From Diploscapter coronatus (taxonomy: Eukaryota > Nematoda > Chromadorea > Rhabditida > Rhabditidae), in the NCBI GenBank assembly GCA_964036155.1, contig OZ038423.1, positions 22,087,249 through 22,151,248 on the forward strand: a stretch of DNA of 64,000 bases, in the 5' to 3' direction. The notes beneath the pieces were generated by a model, which had not been told where the DNA came from, searched no databases, and saw nothing but the letters and a program-made list of their open reading frames with translations. How positions within the stretch are numbered: position 1 is the stretch's first letter; each line of letters begins with the position of its first letter. Below, in pieces: positions 46,822 through 59,386 of this stretch. Made by a program: the position numbers and the translations under genes.

Positions 46822-49800
46822 ATGAGCTTCACTTCCAAGGAACTCAACTATCTCATCTGGAGGTATCTACAGGAATCAGGTACACTTAAGATTTTCTTAT
46901 TTTAAAATTGTTTGCTTAAATTGATGCTAGTTTTATGGTCATGAGTTATGGAATTCCGGCAACTTGTCCCACTTTCATCTGCTTTTATGATATCATCTTG
47001 ATACAGCGCTATCTGGAAGTTGACTAATTTGACAAAAATGTGATTTTAGGGGCTAAATTTAAAGTTGCGAGTTAGAACGAGGAAGATAATCTGAACTTTT
47101 TGGTGGTTAATTCGGATTATGTTGGTTCGAAATTATAAAACGCGATGTTGATGACAATTCTCAGAACTCATTTGCACCTTGTTTAACTTTTTCCCTTCAT
47201 TTATTTGCAACTCGAAGTGTTCAATTTCGGAATAACAAGTATTTTTTGGAACAAAATGATGACGAAGTGCTATCATATCATATCAAATGATAACAATTTT
47301 GATTGAGATTGCATTTTTTGCTATTTCAAAAATGAGTATAGTGAATTAGAGCAGTTGTTAGATGTTAATTGGTAAGATATATTAGTCTTAGTCCTTGTCT
47401 TCATAAGAATTTACTAGCTCTCTTGGAAATAGCATAAAGAAGGGAGAGAGGAAAAGAACGGCGAAGTAGAGAGTGGAATGAAGAGAGCGCAGACAACACA
47501 GCGATAGGCGCAGAGTGAGTGTTCTTTGATCCGAAAATCGATAGATAGGCCTCATTTCTTTTTGAAACGAAGAAAAAAGTCGACTTGGGTCGAGATTTTC
47601 CGAGGAAATAGTCATTCGATTTGCACTTTTCGGACTTTCGGTTAAAAATAGTGGCTACAACCGCTTTTGAGGTCGTCAACATGTGCTATTTTCGCACTAT
47701 TCTGGGATAAAGATGCTAAAATATTTTAGGATAATTGAAGATAAATTTTAGGTAAAATCGTATTAGTTTTTAAACATTTTCGTTATTTTTCAATTTTCAA
47801 AGCCATTTCCCAGAAGTTTTCTAAATGTACCAACGTGGGGCTATTTTCTTGGTTACGAAAATGTGAAAAGTGGCCCGAGAAAAGTCGGGCACGCGATTTC
47901 GTAATAGTCATAAAGTTGTCACTTTTTCGATTTTGGATTTTTACGTGCAAAAATTACACTACATTTATTCATCCATTAGTGTGTTTTGATAGCGGATTAT
48001 ACATGCAAACCTTTTCAGCACTTTGTACTTATATTTTTCTAAAATACGCTTTATGTTTGAAAAAAAAACGTTTTTATTGAAATTCCTTCAAAATGACGCA
48101 ATTTTGTATTCATTAAAATTGAAAGGATGTTGTCTTGTAATTTTGTACCTGTAAAAAATCGAATGTTGTCCCATCTTTTTCTTTGGGGCTCCTTAAGACA
48201 TATTTTTGGAGGGTGCTGTTACGCAAGACCAAAAATAGAGATTTAGAAAAAGGCGAAAGAGTATATGAAATGGTTAGAAACGAAAGAAAGGAAAGAGAAA
48301 AAGTAGAAAGATAGAGAGAAAGGCGATAGAGTAATAAAAACGAAGAGAGAGAAAGAAATACTAGAAGAGACCCCTCGTGATTAGTGTTGTCTATGAGAGT
48401 ACGAGATAAAGATGGAGAGGAAAAAATAGAGAAAGGGGGAATAACAGATTTCAAAATCGTATAGAAAAAATTCGATCAAAGCCTAGGTACGTGGTTGATT
48501 CATAGCGATGGAAATCGTCTGTTTACAATCAGCAAAAATCGATTTTCCGTTCGGAAAAAATCGAAAATAATCATGACGCATTTTTGCAGTTGATTGTTTG
48601 AAGACAACAATATTTCGGTCAGAAAAACGAGAATTTTGACCGGTTAAAATATTTCATGTATCAAAGTTTTGGTAAATTTTGGAGGCCTCACGAATAGTCA
48701 TATGACTTTTCTGGAATATTATATTAGAAGATTTTCTACAACATTTGATCTGTGAAAATATTTTTTGAAGAAAATCACTTTTTGTAAATTCAGCCTTGTT
48801 GATTTATCAAGTTAGGTAAAGTTTTGAGGAATTTAGCATTTCGTTGAGAAATATGTGATCTGCTAAAAGAGCTTTGGTCTATTAGTGCATAGTCGTAAAT
48901 TTTGATTTTCCTTCTTCCATCTCCTTTTCTTCTATTTTGATGTCCTCTCTCGATCCGATTCTACGTGTAAACAAACACGCATTTTGAATGTCAACAACAA
49001 GTGCTTCTTTTCTTCGTTTCGAATTCGATTATCCCAGCCCCTTTTCATGATCTATTCTTATACACGCGAGGAGATTATGTATAGATCTCATTGAAAATTA
49101 TAAAAAATCAGCGAATAGTTTCCGCTTGAATAACTGAAATTCTTTTTTTTTGGATTTTCCCAACCTATAAAAATGAAAATTACAATTTTTATGAATTTTT
49201 GAATTAAACAGCCTGTTTTAATGCTCTATGCTTTAGCACGTGATGAGAGATTAGATAAATCCTCGGGTTTATACAAGAATCAATCCTGTTTCTTCTGTAT
49301 GCTTCTTTTCATCTAATTTTTCCATGCAATTTCTTCAGACTATATTTTCTTTTTCTCCTCTGAAGTATTGTGCCTTTCCTTTGACAGGTGCATTGCGGAC
49401 CTGCGTTGTATTGTCGTGAGATAGAGAAAAAAGAGAAGGAAATAGTACGAGAGAAGAAAAAGAAATAACAAAAAAATAGTACAATAAAATGGAGATAAGG
49501 AGCATAAGTAGTAAAGATTTTAGTGCAAAATATAAAGAGAGAGAGATGGTTTTTGAGTCGCTTTTTATTTTTAATGGGAAAGTATCATTAAAAAAACCCC
49601 AGAAAATCGATTTCGGGTTATGGAAAAATTATGTTTTGCTTTCAAAATGCAATAAAATGCGCGTTTATTTGATTGGGAAAATGTTTATCGAAGAAGACAT
49701 AAATCACAAATGTAAATTCTTTCGGAAGAAATATCTTTGATCGAAATTTCACATTACAAATATCGATTTTTTAAAACAAAATGAATTTATTTGGGGTTTT

Positions 49801-52800
49801 ATGTTTACACGTAACTTCAAAATTTTTAAGTTCATGCGGTCTAAATGACCTTCAAATTAAAAATTTCCGAGGCCATAATTCGATTCGAATACTTGAATGA
49901 GTCACGAAAACTTTCGACTCGAAAAACATAATTGTAGTCTCGTGCTAAAACGCAAGTAAATGCCATGAAAAAAGCTATCGGAAAATGTGTTAGCTCCGAA
50001 TTTCGGACTTGAGTTATGAGATTTAGGAGATAACGAAGGTAATCTTCGTCTCTCGATAATCCTAATGAATCTCTAACCTAATCCAAAAATGAATTAATAT
50101 TACGAAAATTCAATTTTATGGGCTTTTACTGAAAAAGTAAATGTTATCGATTTTTGACGGTGACGTCATAATTTTAAAGAGCAGAAAGAAATTTAATGAA
50201 GGTTTTTGAAAGTGTGGATTTAGGACTTTTGAAGTTGAAGTTGGGTTGAGAGTGAAAAGTTCGAAATTAGAAAACGACAATTACGTGGAACGCAGATGGA
50301 GAAGGGGAAAATAGGCGCTGAATGGCTAGAGGCACGCAGAGGAGAGAGTGGGATAGCGAGAAGAGAGTACAGAGAGGGCAGAGAAAATCGATAAGTGGAG
50401 AAATAGCAGGGAATGAGGAGAGACGCAGAGGAAAAGGCGGCAGGCACTTTAGGCCGACGTGTCTTTCCTCATGTCATAACACACACTGCAAGGGACACTT
50501 TTCTTTTTCTCCTGTCTTGACATATTATTTCTCGATTTTCTAGCTTTTCTAACCATTTTCTCTTTCTTCTCCTATTTCTTCATGCTATTCCTTGACTTTA
50601 TGACTTCTCTAATTTCTTTTTAGATATCTTCATATTTCTTCTCTTGCTGCATCTTTTCCTAGGGCTATTTTAGCACTTTCAATCTCTCCAACTTTCTCAT
50701 AACTCGCATAAACAACAAAGAGGCGGAGCCTAAAGGTAGAAAAAAGAACTTTGAAGGATAATTCAGTTGAAAGGGGAGAGGAGAACGGAGTAGAAGAGCC
50801 AAAGGAAATGAGAAAAACCCGATGATCAAATTTGGACGAAGACAAAATATGATTTAGTTTGAATTTATTACAACAGAAAAGGATTTTTTTAATCAAAAGT
50901 GTTGAAAATCTACGAAATAAAATAATGAACTGAAACGTAAATAAATTGTTTATTTTATTAAAAAAATTGAAATTCTCATGAAGTTAGGAATTTTACTGAT
51001 CAAAGTCATACTATTGATGTAATAAGTAAAGGGAAATTTCATCTTTTGTAAAGATTAGCTAAAAATAACTTCATAGTTAAAATAAGCTAACCGCGTACGT
51101 ACCATGTCTAAATTAGGTTTATTTCACCTTTTATAAAATAAAATAGACAAATGAACATACAATTTTAAAGGAAGTTGAGATTGCTCGATTTCAGGCTTCT
51201 GCCACACAGCGTTTCTGTTCGCTCAGGAGGCCCAAGTGAACGACAATGAGTTCCACAAGCGAGTCACCAGCGGGGCACTCATTTCCATTGTGCAGGTAGG
51301 AAATATATCCTTTGGAAAAGTACAAAGATAGCTCGATGTGTAAAATAGACTAAAACTGATTTTCAAGAAATCTTTTGATATTGTAGAAAGGCAATAAAAT
51401 GAATAAAAACGATTTTTAAATCGTGAATTTTTAGCGAGGAATGTTCTATTCGGAAGCAGAGCTGTGTTCCCTCGCAGCCTCGAAAGAAGCGGACACTCCC
51501 GTCTCGAATGGAGCTGGGCTGCTCGAACGGCTTTCGCTCATCGAATGCGGTTCGTTATTATCGTTACATTTTAAAAGTTCTCAGTGAGTGTTTCAAGAAA
51601 ATATCAAGGAATCATATTATCCAAAAAACAAAGATTTAGCGAATTTAATCCAGCTCATTTAAATATGTTTTAAAGATGGATATAATTTTCAGTAGCCTCA
51701 GACCCGACTCGACTGCGACAAAACTCATCAGCAGCGTCAGCGAACGACAAACCGTCCACGAGTGGGACGGCGAATGCCGCGGGTGGCAGTCAAAATACGA
51801 ACGCTCCAGGCTCCGGCAATTTTCCCAATTCCACTAATCACATGCATTCACCTAGGGTAATTTTTAAAATTTAAATTTGTTTTTTTTCAGATTTCTATAA
51901 ATCTGATAGTATGAATTTTTGACACATAAGATATATAAGAGGAAGATATGAAGAGTATCTTCGAAATCACGGCCTTATGAACTCTATGCCTTCGTAGCGT
52001 CCTGCGGTTACGCTCGAAGGAAAGAGATGCCTGCGAAAATGGAGAGAAAATGAGTGTGATCGTTAAAAATGAACGCATGAAAACGAGCAATTATTTCGTT
52101 CAATTGCCAAAATCTGCGCGACTGTACTGAGACGCACAACGGCGCAGCAAGACTGCAGATGGGCGGGGCTAAAGCCTAACCATGAAGAACACAAGGCCGT
52201 GGAATTTCCAAATTTTTTTATGTTACATCAATTTTTGATTTTCAGACAGACCAGCAACGTGAGCGTGACCGAGAGGCTCGAGAACGGCATCAACAAAACG
52301 GCGTCGCACCTGGGGGAAAGAAGGACGCTAAGGTAGGGAATTTGGGTATTTTGAAAGAAAATTCGAACATTTGAGATTATTGAAGTTACAGCGGGTAACG
52401 GTAGTTCATTAAAGAGACTAATCCTGAGTCAGAATATAAAATTTTTGAACACGTACTTTAATCAGGTTTAGTATGACGTGATGTTATACGGCAAAATCAC
52501 ATTGATAACGTCTTGCCAAGTTTATATTTTCCGCAAAAATTCGAGGAATTTGAATGAAACCTGATAAGAAAACGATTATGTACTCACAATTTTACGACTA
52601 AAATAGAAATTTTTGATAAAAAAAGATAAAATGATACGATTTACACTCTCCTAACATTCGAATTCATAACGAATCATATAGTGGGAATAAATTGCGCGGT
52701 AAAGGTGATTTTTCCAGCTTTTTATTTTTGGTCCTTCAAGCTAGAATTTTTCGAGTTTAGTTTTATCCTTTATATAGAAATTATTTGTCTCCATCTTCTA

Positions 52801-55800
52801 GAAAAATTTTAAAAAAATGATATACTTTGCCATGAAAATGAAAATTAAACTAGGCTAAAATTTCTATAAAATCTGAAATCACTCAAAACGAGTTTATATC
52901 TCAACGTTTCTGCAAAGTGCATATGATTTTCTTTGGAAAGTAATGGAAGTTTAAAAATTTTATTAGAAAGCTCTTCTAATTGTGCCAACTTTCAGCTAGG
53001 CTCTCCACGCAACAACGGCACATTGGGACTGTACGCAAAGAAGCAACAGAGCGCGGCGGCGATGAGTCGAAACGGACAGGGCACTCAGGGACAAGGGGCG
53101 CATCACGAAAACGCGACTACCCTCAACGGAGGCAGCAGTGGGGCTATTGGTGATCGGTTTTTCCTCTTATTTTATTATTTTATAGAAAAACTAGTAAATA
53201 GTGAGAATATTTCAATTATTTTATGCTCATTACTACTTTTTGAATAGAGCTAGAAAGTAATCGTGTGAAAATAAAGAGCGATGGATGAATCAGCACAGTC
53301 CAAACTTTTTACAAGACGAATACAATTGGCCCGAACTATTGAAGAAGAGTTGACATTGATATTTTGATATTTTTATAGGAAATTAGTGAAACATTTTTTT
53401 TGAAAAAATTTAATTTATGAAAGTGAACAATTTAAGGGGCGAATTCGGGCGCGCTCGGTGCATCTGGACTCAGCTCGGCCAACTCCAATTCTAATTCCAA
53501 ATCACTCGTCACTTCCGGCGCCAAAAAGCCGCTGCACATCGAGAGCACGTTCACTGATGATCAGGTCAGAAATTAGACAGATTATTTGGAAAAAAGAATA
53601 GTTGTCAAGAAGAATCGAATAAATTTAGTAAATGAACAGTTTTGCCTTCAGATAAACATTGCTATTTCTGTAAAGAACGTTTTCATGAATAAGTTTGTTG
53701 ATTTTCAAAAAATTCTCATCTTCAGGTTCGGTATTTGAAAATGCACACGAGCGACGTGTTTATATGCGCGTGGAACCCGAAATTGGACCTGATGGCCTCG
53801 GGGTAAGATTTATGATTTTAAATTTGTGCAAAAACTTAAGAATAAGTTTTGAAGAAGATTTTTTACCAGAACGCGAAAGTATCTCTATCTTCCTCTATAA
53901 AATCGCATCTAGGTCAAATATCGTTTTATTCTCTTGAACTATTGAATTTCCTTATGAAAGCTTTGCTTGGAATAAAATGCTATTTTTAGATCCGGTGATT
54001 CAACAGCTAGAATATGGGACCTGACCCAATCGGACGACCCATCAGTGCCCAGCGCCACGCTCGAAAAGAAGTCCAAAACTCTCCGACATTCGACCCTAGA
54101 AGAACGATCTTCAGCTTCGACCTCGAAACGGGATAAGGCAAGTATTTGTTCTTCTAATTTTAAGAAACAATTTGTAATGTGAGGCGATTTTTGACAAAAT
54201 TTAGCCGGAAATCCTCAATATTTTACGAAATCTGGATATCTGCGATTCAAAAATTATCTTACACTCGATTTTTTTAACAAATTTCACAGAGATGAATTTT
54301 ATATTTAATTTTGCTGAAACATAACCCATTAGTTTGTTTTAGGACGTGACAAGTCTGGACTGGAATTCGGAAGGCAATCTCTTGGCGACGGGCTGCTATG
54401 ATGGGTTTGCTAGGATTTGGTCTCAAGATGGTAGAAATTTGTTATAATTTATAAAAGAAAATTTCTATTGGCTTCTATTACTACGTTCAATACATAAATG
54501 GGAAATCCATATTTTAATGAAAAATTGAACATAATTTTATTAATTGTCACTTTGTAAGGAATCGTTATTTTAGGCCGTCTTCGCTGCACTCTGGGAGCCC
54601 ACAAAGGCCCGATTTTCGCTCTGAAGTGGAACAACAAAGGCGACCGACTTGTGTCCGCAGGCGTCGACAAGACGACCATCGTCTGGGATGCCGAAAGTGG
54701 AGGTTAATATTTCAGTTTTTTCAGGCTTTTTTTTCAAATGTTCATTTTGAACAGTGACCGACCAGTCACCAAATTCGCGCAATAGGCAAAGTTGGAAATC
54801 AGTTGATGAGCAATTAGAATAATGCAAGGTTCAATCAGTAAATTATTTGAACATTTTAGAATAAGCGTCTATTCCAACGTAACATGAGAAGTAAATCATC
54901 TCGAAGATATTCCATTTTCGAAACAAGAAAATCGAATTGATTTAATATTTTTTCCCATAAATTTAGAGGTACCACAATGAGGTTTATTGTTCTTGATATA
55001 GCGAATTTTTGAAACATAGGCTCCAAATTTGCAGGCCAAATGATACAGCAATTCAACTACCACACTCAGTCTGCCTTGGACGTGGATTGGATCACTCAGG
55101 TATCATATTCATAATGCAATTTAACCATTAGGTCAAATTTAGCTTTGCGGCTAAAATGTTAGATATCCATTGACATTTTGATACTAGCGATAAAATTGAC
55201 TCGGAATTTAAGACAATTTTGAGTGTGATTGCAGGACATGTTCGCCTCGTGCTCCACGGACAAAACCATCCATCTGTGCAAAATCGGATCCGAAAAACCT
55301 ATCAGGACTTATGTCGTATGTTTTTTCATCTTCTTTCTTTCAATTACATTTTTTATTTTATAAACTTCAAAGATGTTTCAAATAATCAGTATTTTCTAGT
55401 GTTTGATGTATAAATTTAAAAAAATCATCTTCAACAAATATCCGAGAAAGTATTTTATGAAAATATAAAGATGTTGAAATTTTCAGGGTCACAAAAACGA
55501 AGTGAACGCGATAAAATACGATCCATATTCCGGCAAATTGGCCTCCTGCTCGGACGATATGACGCTGAAGGTAAATTTAAAAATCAATTTTTCTAATTTA
55601 TGGAGAATTTTCAGATCTGGTCATTAAATGACGATCGCCCAGTGCACGATTGGCAGGCCCACAACAAGGAGATCTACACCATTCGATGGAGTCCGAAGGG
55701 AAATGTGCTCGCGAGGTGAATTTTGAAGAAACGATTTTTTATTTATTTGTAAATTTATTCCTCCTAAGATTTATATGGCTTATTTTCATCAATAATAATA

Positions 55801-56884
55801 ATAATTTAAACGATTCTTAGGTATATTTTGAAAATTTGAGTTGTTAAGATATAACATGCTCTCTCAATACTTCTTTGAGATTTGTATCACTTATTTTAAA
55901 CAGTTTGTTGATCAAAATTAGAAAATATGAATAACTTCTGAATGTTTCAGCGCATCGTTTGATCACACCGTCCGAATCTGGGACGTAAATCGAGGCGAAG
56001 CGGTACGGACGCTGTCCAGGCATACAGGTAAAGGATTTCGATGTTTTTTCCGCTTTGTTTCGTTGTGATATCATAAGTCTTTCGAGATGATTCGATATAA
56101 CTCCGTTTTTTTTTTTTTTTAATATAATCATCTTACTTTAATCATAGGTTCAATGATTGATTTTCCAGATCCGGTCTATTCTGTATCGTTCTCCCCCGAC
56201 GGCCGATACGTTGCAAGCGGATGCTTCGACCGATCCGTCTTTATCTGGGAATTAAGTGTAAGCCATTTTTTACCTTGTCTTATTTCAGTTTTCCTATAAA
56301 ATTTGACTGGAAAATTTTATGAAATTTTCATTAGAGTCACCTACTTTTTCTTTCATTTCACTACTAATTGGTGATTTTTCAAGAAACTGAAAATTCGTTA
56401 TCCCTTTGCAGACGGGCAAACTGATTCAAAGTTACGTGGGCGAGAAATCGCTGGGCGGCATCTTCGAAGTGAGCTGGAATTCGAGGGGCGACAAGGTCGC
56501 CGCGTCCGCCAGCGATGGAACGGTAAGGCTGAACAATTTTTTTATTAACCTCCGGTTATTAAAATTTTGATGTCATCCGAAAATCTGCAACATTACCTAT
56601 GAAATATCGAATTTCGTATGAATTTTCTCGAAAACTTATCCTTCATCAATAGTGTTCAGAGTTTCAACTTTTAAAAATTCGGAATAGAATTTGGTAATTA
56701 AAATTTCTTCGACCCCGGAATCAGAACTCCAAACATTCTTGCTGTTTTGCTTTTATAGAAAATTTTATGTATTATCAAATAGTTTCATAGGTGGTTTTCT
56801 TTCATAAATTTTCAATAAAAGATAGTTTAAAATTTGCAGATAATTCTGATCGACGTTCGTGCACTGAAGAATCGACTAATTTAA
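46822..56884 (+). CDS. TBL1: TBL1/TBL1XR1-like LisH and WD40 corepressor protein
   Basis: About 17 exons from ATG 46822 to TAA 56882-56884. Three in-frame stops just upstream fix the start. The LisH motif reads [20 protein letters not shown] and is split by a 4.3-kb first intron (46880-51194). The F-box-like part follows ([17 protein letters not shown]). Next is a linker much richer in S, N, G and Q than in vertebrates, including NSNSNSKS. Eight WD40 blades then run from [16 protein letters not shown] (53726) to the end, with [60 protein letters not shown] and [14 protein letters not shown]1 proteins tetramerise through LisH and act in the NCoR/SMRT-HDAC3 corepressor complex as exchange factors that recruit ubiquitin machinery. 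An exact AGAGACGCAGA word inside intron 1 suggests a second promoter. Confidence 0.94.
46880..51194 (+). other. TBL1 intron 1 with purine-rich islands
   Basis: A 4.3-kb intron, by far the longest in this gene, with no nested gene recognised on either strand. A+G-rich islands lie at about 47430-47560, 48230-48440, 49420-49480 and 50290-50440. Each contains GAGAGAAAGAG-like runs and short AAATAG words. ORFs across them (for example 47401-47682 and 48113-48454, minus) are low complexity. Confidence 0.6.
50419..50429. promoter_or_regulatory. AGAGACGCAGA word in TBL1 intron 1
   Basis: A second exact copy of the 11-base word, in a purine-rich island about 770 bases before TBL1 exon 2. It is a candidate internal promoter or enhancer. 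Confidence 0.45.
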
Positions 56885-59386
56885 AGGCCAGGCGAAAAGT
56901 GGTGATGTCTATCAATTTTCGTACAAAACGTTCCCATAAAAGAGGGATTTTGCGCAATCTTCAAAATTATACCGGTCTATCCTTTAGCATATGAAGAAAT
57001 ACTAATTTTATATAAGTTGTGCAAAATCCCAACTTCTCTTACTGTTTACTGTATTTCTGTGTTAGGGTGGCTTCTTTGTTTCATTTTCTTTCTCGAAAAC
57101 CCAACAACTCAAAATACACCAATTCTTACGAATTCTCTTTCGCTTTTAATCGTCAAAACTTCAATCTCAAATTCGCGAACTCGCTCTTCACCAGCACACG
57201 TATTGTGTCTTTTGTCATACTCTTTTATTTTTGTTTCTTTGAAAAGGGCGTAGATTTTATGAAAATCATAACTTATTGGGAAATGTAAGAGTAATACTTT
57301 CCAAAAAGACATTATTATGCACTAGAGGTTATTTACTCTAAATTTTTCATATGGCGAATTATTTTACAATCTCTTGAGTTAAAGTATACGCTCTTTTCCA
57401 ACTTTATTGGTTACAATACACTTGTAATAGGTTTTAGATATGCGTTTTTTCGATATGAAAATATTTTCAATTGCATATCTTTTGCCTTATCTTTTATTTT
57501 CATTTTTTCGTTTACTTTTACCGACAAAACGTGTCTTTGATCTGAAAATTTCGGCTGATAATTCGTAATTTCTGATTTACAAAGTTTATTAATTTCCTGT
57601 AATTTTGTTAACGAATTCTCTTATAACACATAGATCAATTTTCTTCGCTCCATACATTTTCTTTTAATACCTCTATTTTATATCGATTATTTTACTGTAA
57701 ACTATTTCAAAAGTACGAGTTCTAATATTTTTTTTAAATCAGTGAAAATAATCGTTTAACACTGTCCGCATTCCTAAAATCCCACTTTTTATTAATATTA
57801 TGATTCTTTTCGGAAATTATTTCACCTTAAATCAGGAATCTTCTGAAATGCTTAATGAATGAAGTGATAAAAAATAATTTATTTTTATCATTTTGCGCTA
57901 GATTTCAAGAGCATTTCTAATGAATCTTATCGTAATTTAATTAGTTAACTCATTATGTCTATTTTTCGTTTTTTCAGTGACACAATCGATATTTTATTCG
58001 TTGTTATCCACGATTTCGTTGATTCTTCTTTATTACTCAGTGTTTATAATCAAATCATCATTTATTTTTACTTTTTCAGCAAATGAAGATATTAAGATAA
58101 GCTGTTTCATAAATAACTTATTATAAAAAACGGAAGTAGCTAATTAAAAGCATGGAAACCTTGTAACATATACTGAAGATATGATTCTTCAAAATTAGCA
58201 ATTATTTTAGCTAATTTAATCGTATTTATCGTCGATCTCGACTAGTCTTTTAGGACATTTTGGGCTTGAAGGGTACCTTCTTCCCAAATTTTCTGCTTCA
58301 AACTAACATTTTTGCAAAAGGGCGGAGCTTGGGGACCCCACTTGTAAGGCAACAAAACGATGGTATTCCGTGTGAAGATCAATGTTTAATTACGATATTC
58401 CAACAAGAAAATTTATTTCCAGCTTCTAACCACTAAAATCGTCATAGAAAACAAAAGAACGAAAACGATAAAAAAAAATAAATATAGGATAAAAACTTGT
58501 GGATAACATAAATTTTTGGGTCGGATTGCAGAGAGAAATTACGATAAAACAATTACAGATATCTTTTTATCACAAGAGGAAACCACGCAAAAAATGGAAA
58601 TAGGTAAAATCAAGTTTAAAGAAGAGAAAAGAAACCCCAGAGAAAAAAACGAGTTGATAAAAAATAAATAAAAACGGATTTTCGCTAAAATTGTATAGCA
58701 CTTACTCAAAAATAATTGTAGTTTCGGAAAAATAAGTAAAACCAGAGTTTGGCATGTTTCGACAAAAGTATGTGTGGTAAAATAGCTCCATTTACGATAA
58801 ATAGATTTAAAAAAAAACAACAACAACAATAAGGAAAAAACTTACCGCAACCTCATATCAATATTCTAATTTTCATGCTATTTCTATCAAATTTTGGAGA
58901 AATATCGAGAAAAATGAATTTGGCATGAAAAACGGGAAAAGTCAAGCTAATAAAGCATTTGAAAAAAAAACAAACTGATACGTTCTTTGAGAGAAAAGTA
59001 TTATTTAGGGACGTATAGTTCAAATTCGTCTATCCGAAAATAATTTCGATTTCAAATATTTTTTCAACTTGTTGAAACGTTCAAATTTTCACAATAACCC
59101 TTTTCAAAAATCCCCTTACAATTATTTTCTCAACCAAGGAACGAAACAACCTATGTTTTCAGGTGTGAGGCAGGCAGGCAGGTGGGTGCGCGGGTGTTTT
59201 GCAAACGGACCTGCAAAGGAGAGGAGTCCTTTTTTTTTATAGAACTCGACAATAATATTATCTTGCACTTTTGAAAAAAGAAAGAGAAGCGATATTCGTA
59301 ATTTACTGGCAAAAAACTCAACCCCTTGCAGGTGTATCAGTAAAATGCAGTGTCATTCAATCATTCCCTGCGTTCTGATCGATGAT
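56885..59386. other. Convergent intergenic region between TBL1 and STT3
   Basis: 2.5 kb without an exon. From 57000 to about 58100 the plus strand is T-rich; from about 58430 to 59000 it is A-rich, so T-richness changes strand with the convergent gene ends. The ORFs at 57017-57288 and 58539-58829 (minus) are F/L/I/K-rich chance frames. No single poly(A) signal could be chosen. Confidence 0.45.
59163..59200 (+). other. G-rich patch with (AGGC)n
   Basis: Contains AGGCAGGCAGGCAGGTGGG followed by GCGCGGG in otherwise very AT-rich DNA. It has enough closely spaced GG/GGG runs for a possible two-tier G-quadruplex. It lies about 190 bases past the STT3 stop codon, on the opposite strand. Confidence 0.5.
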
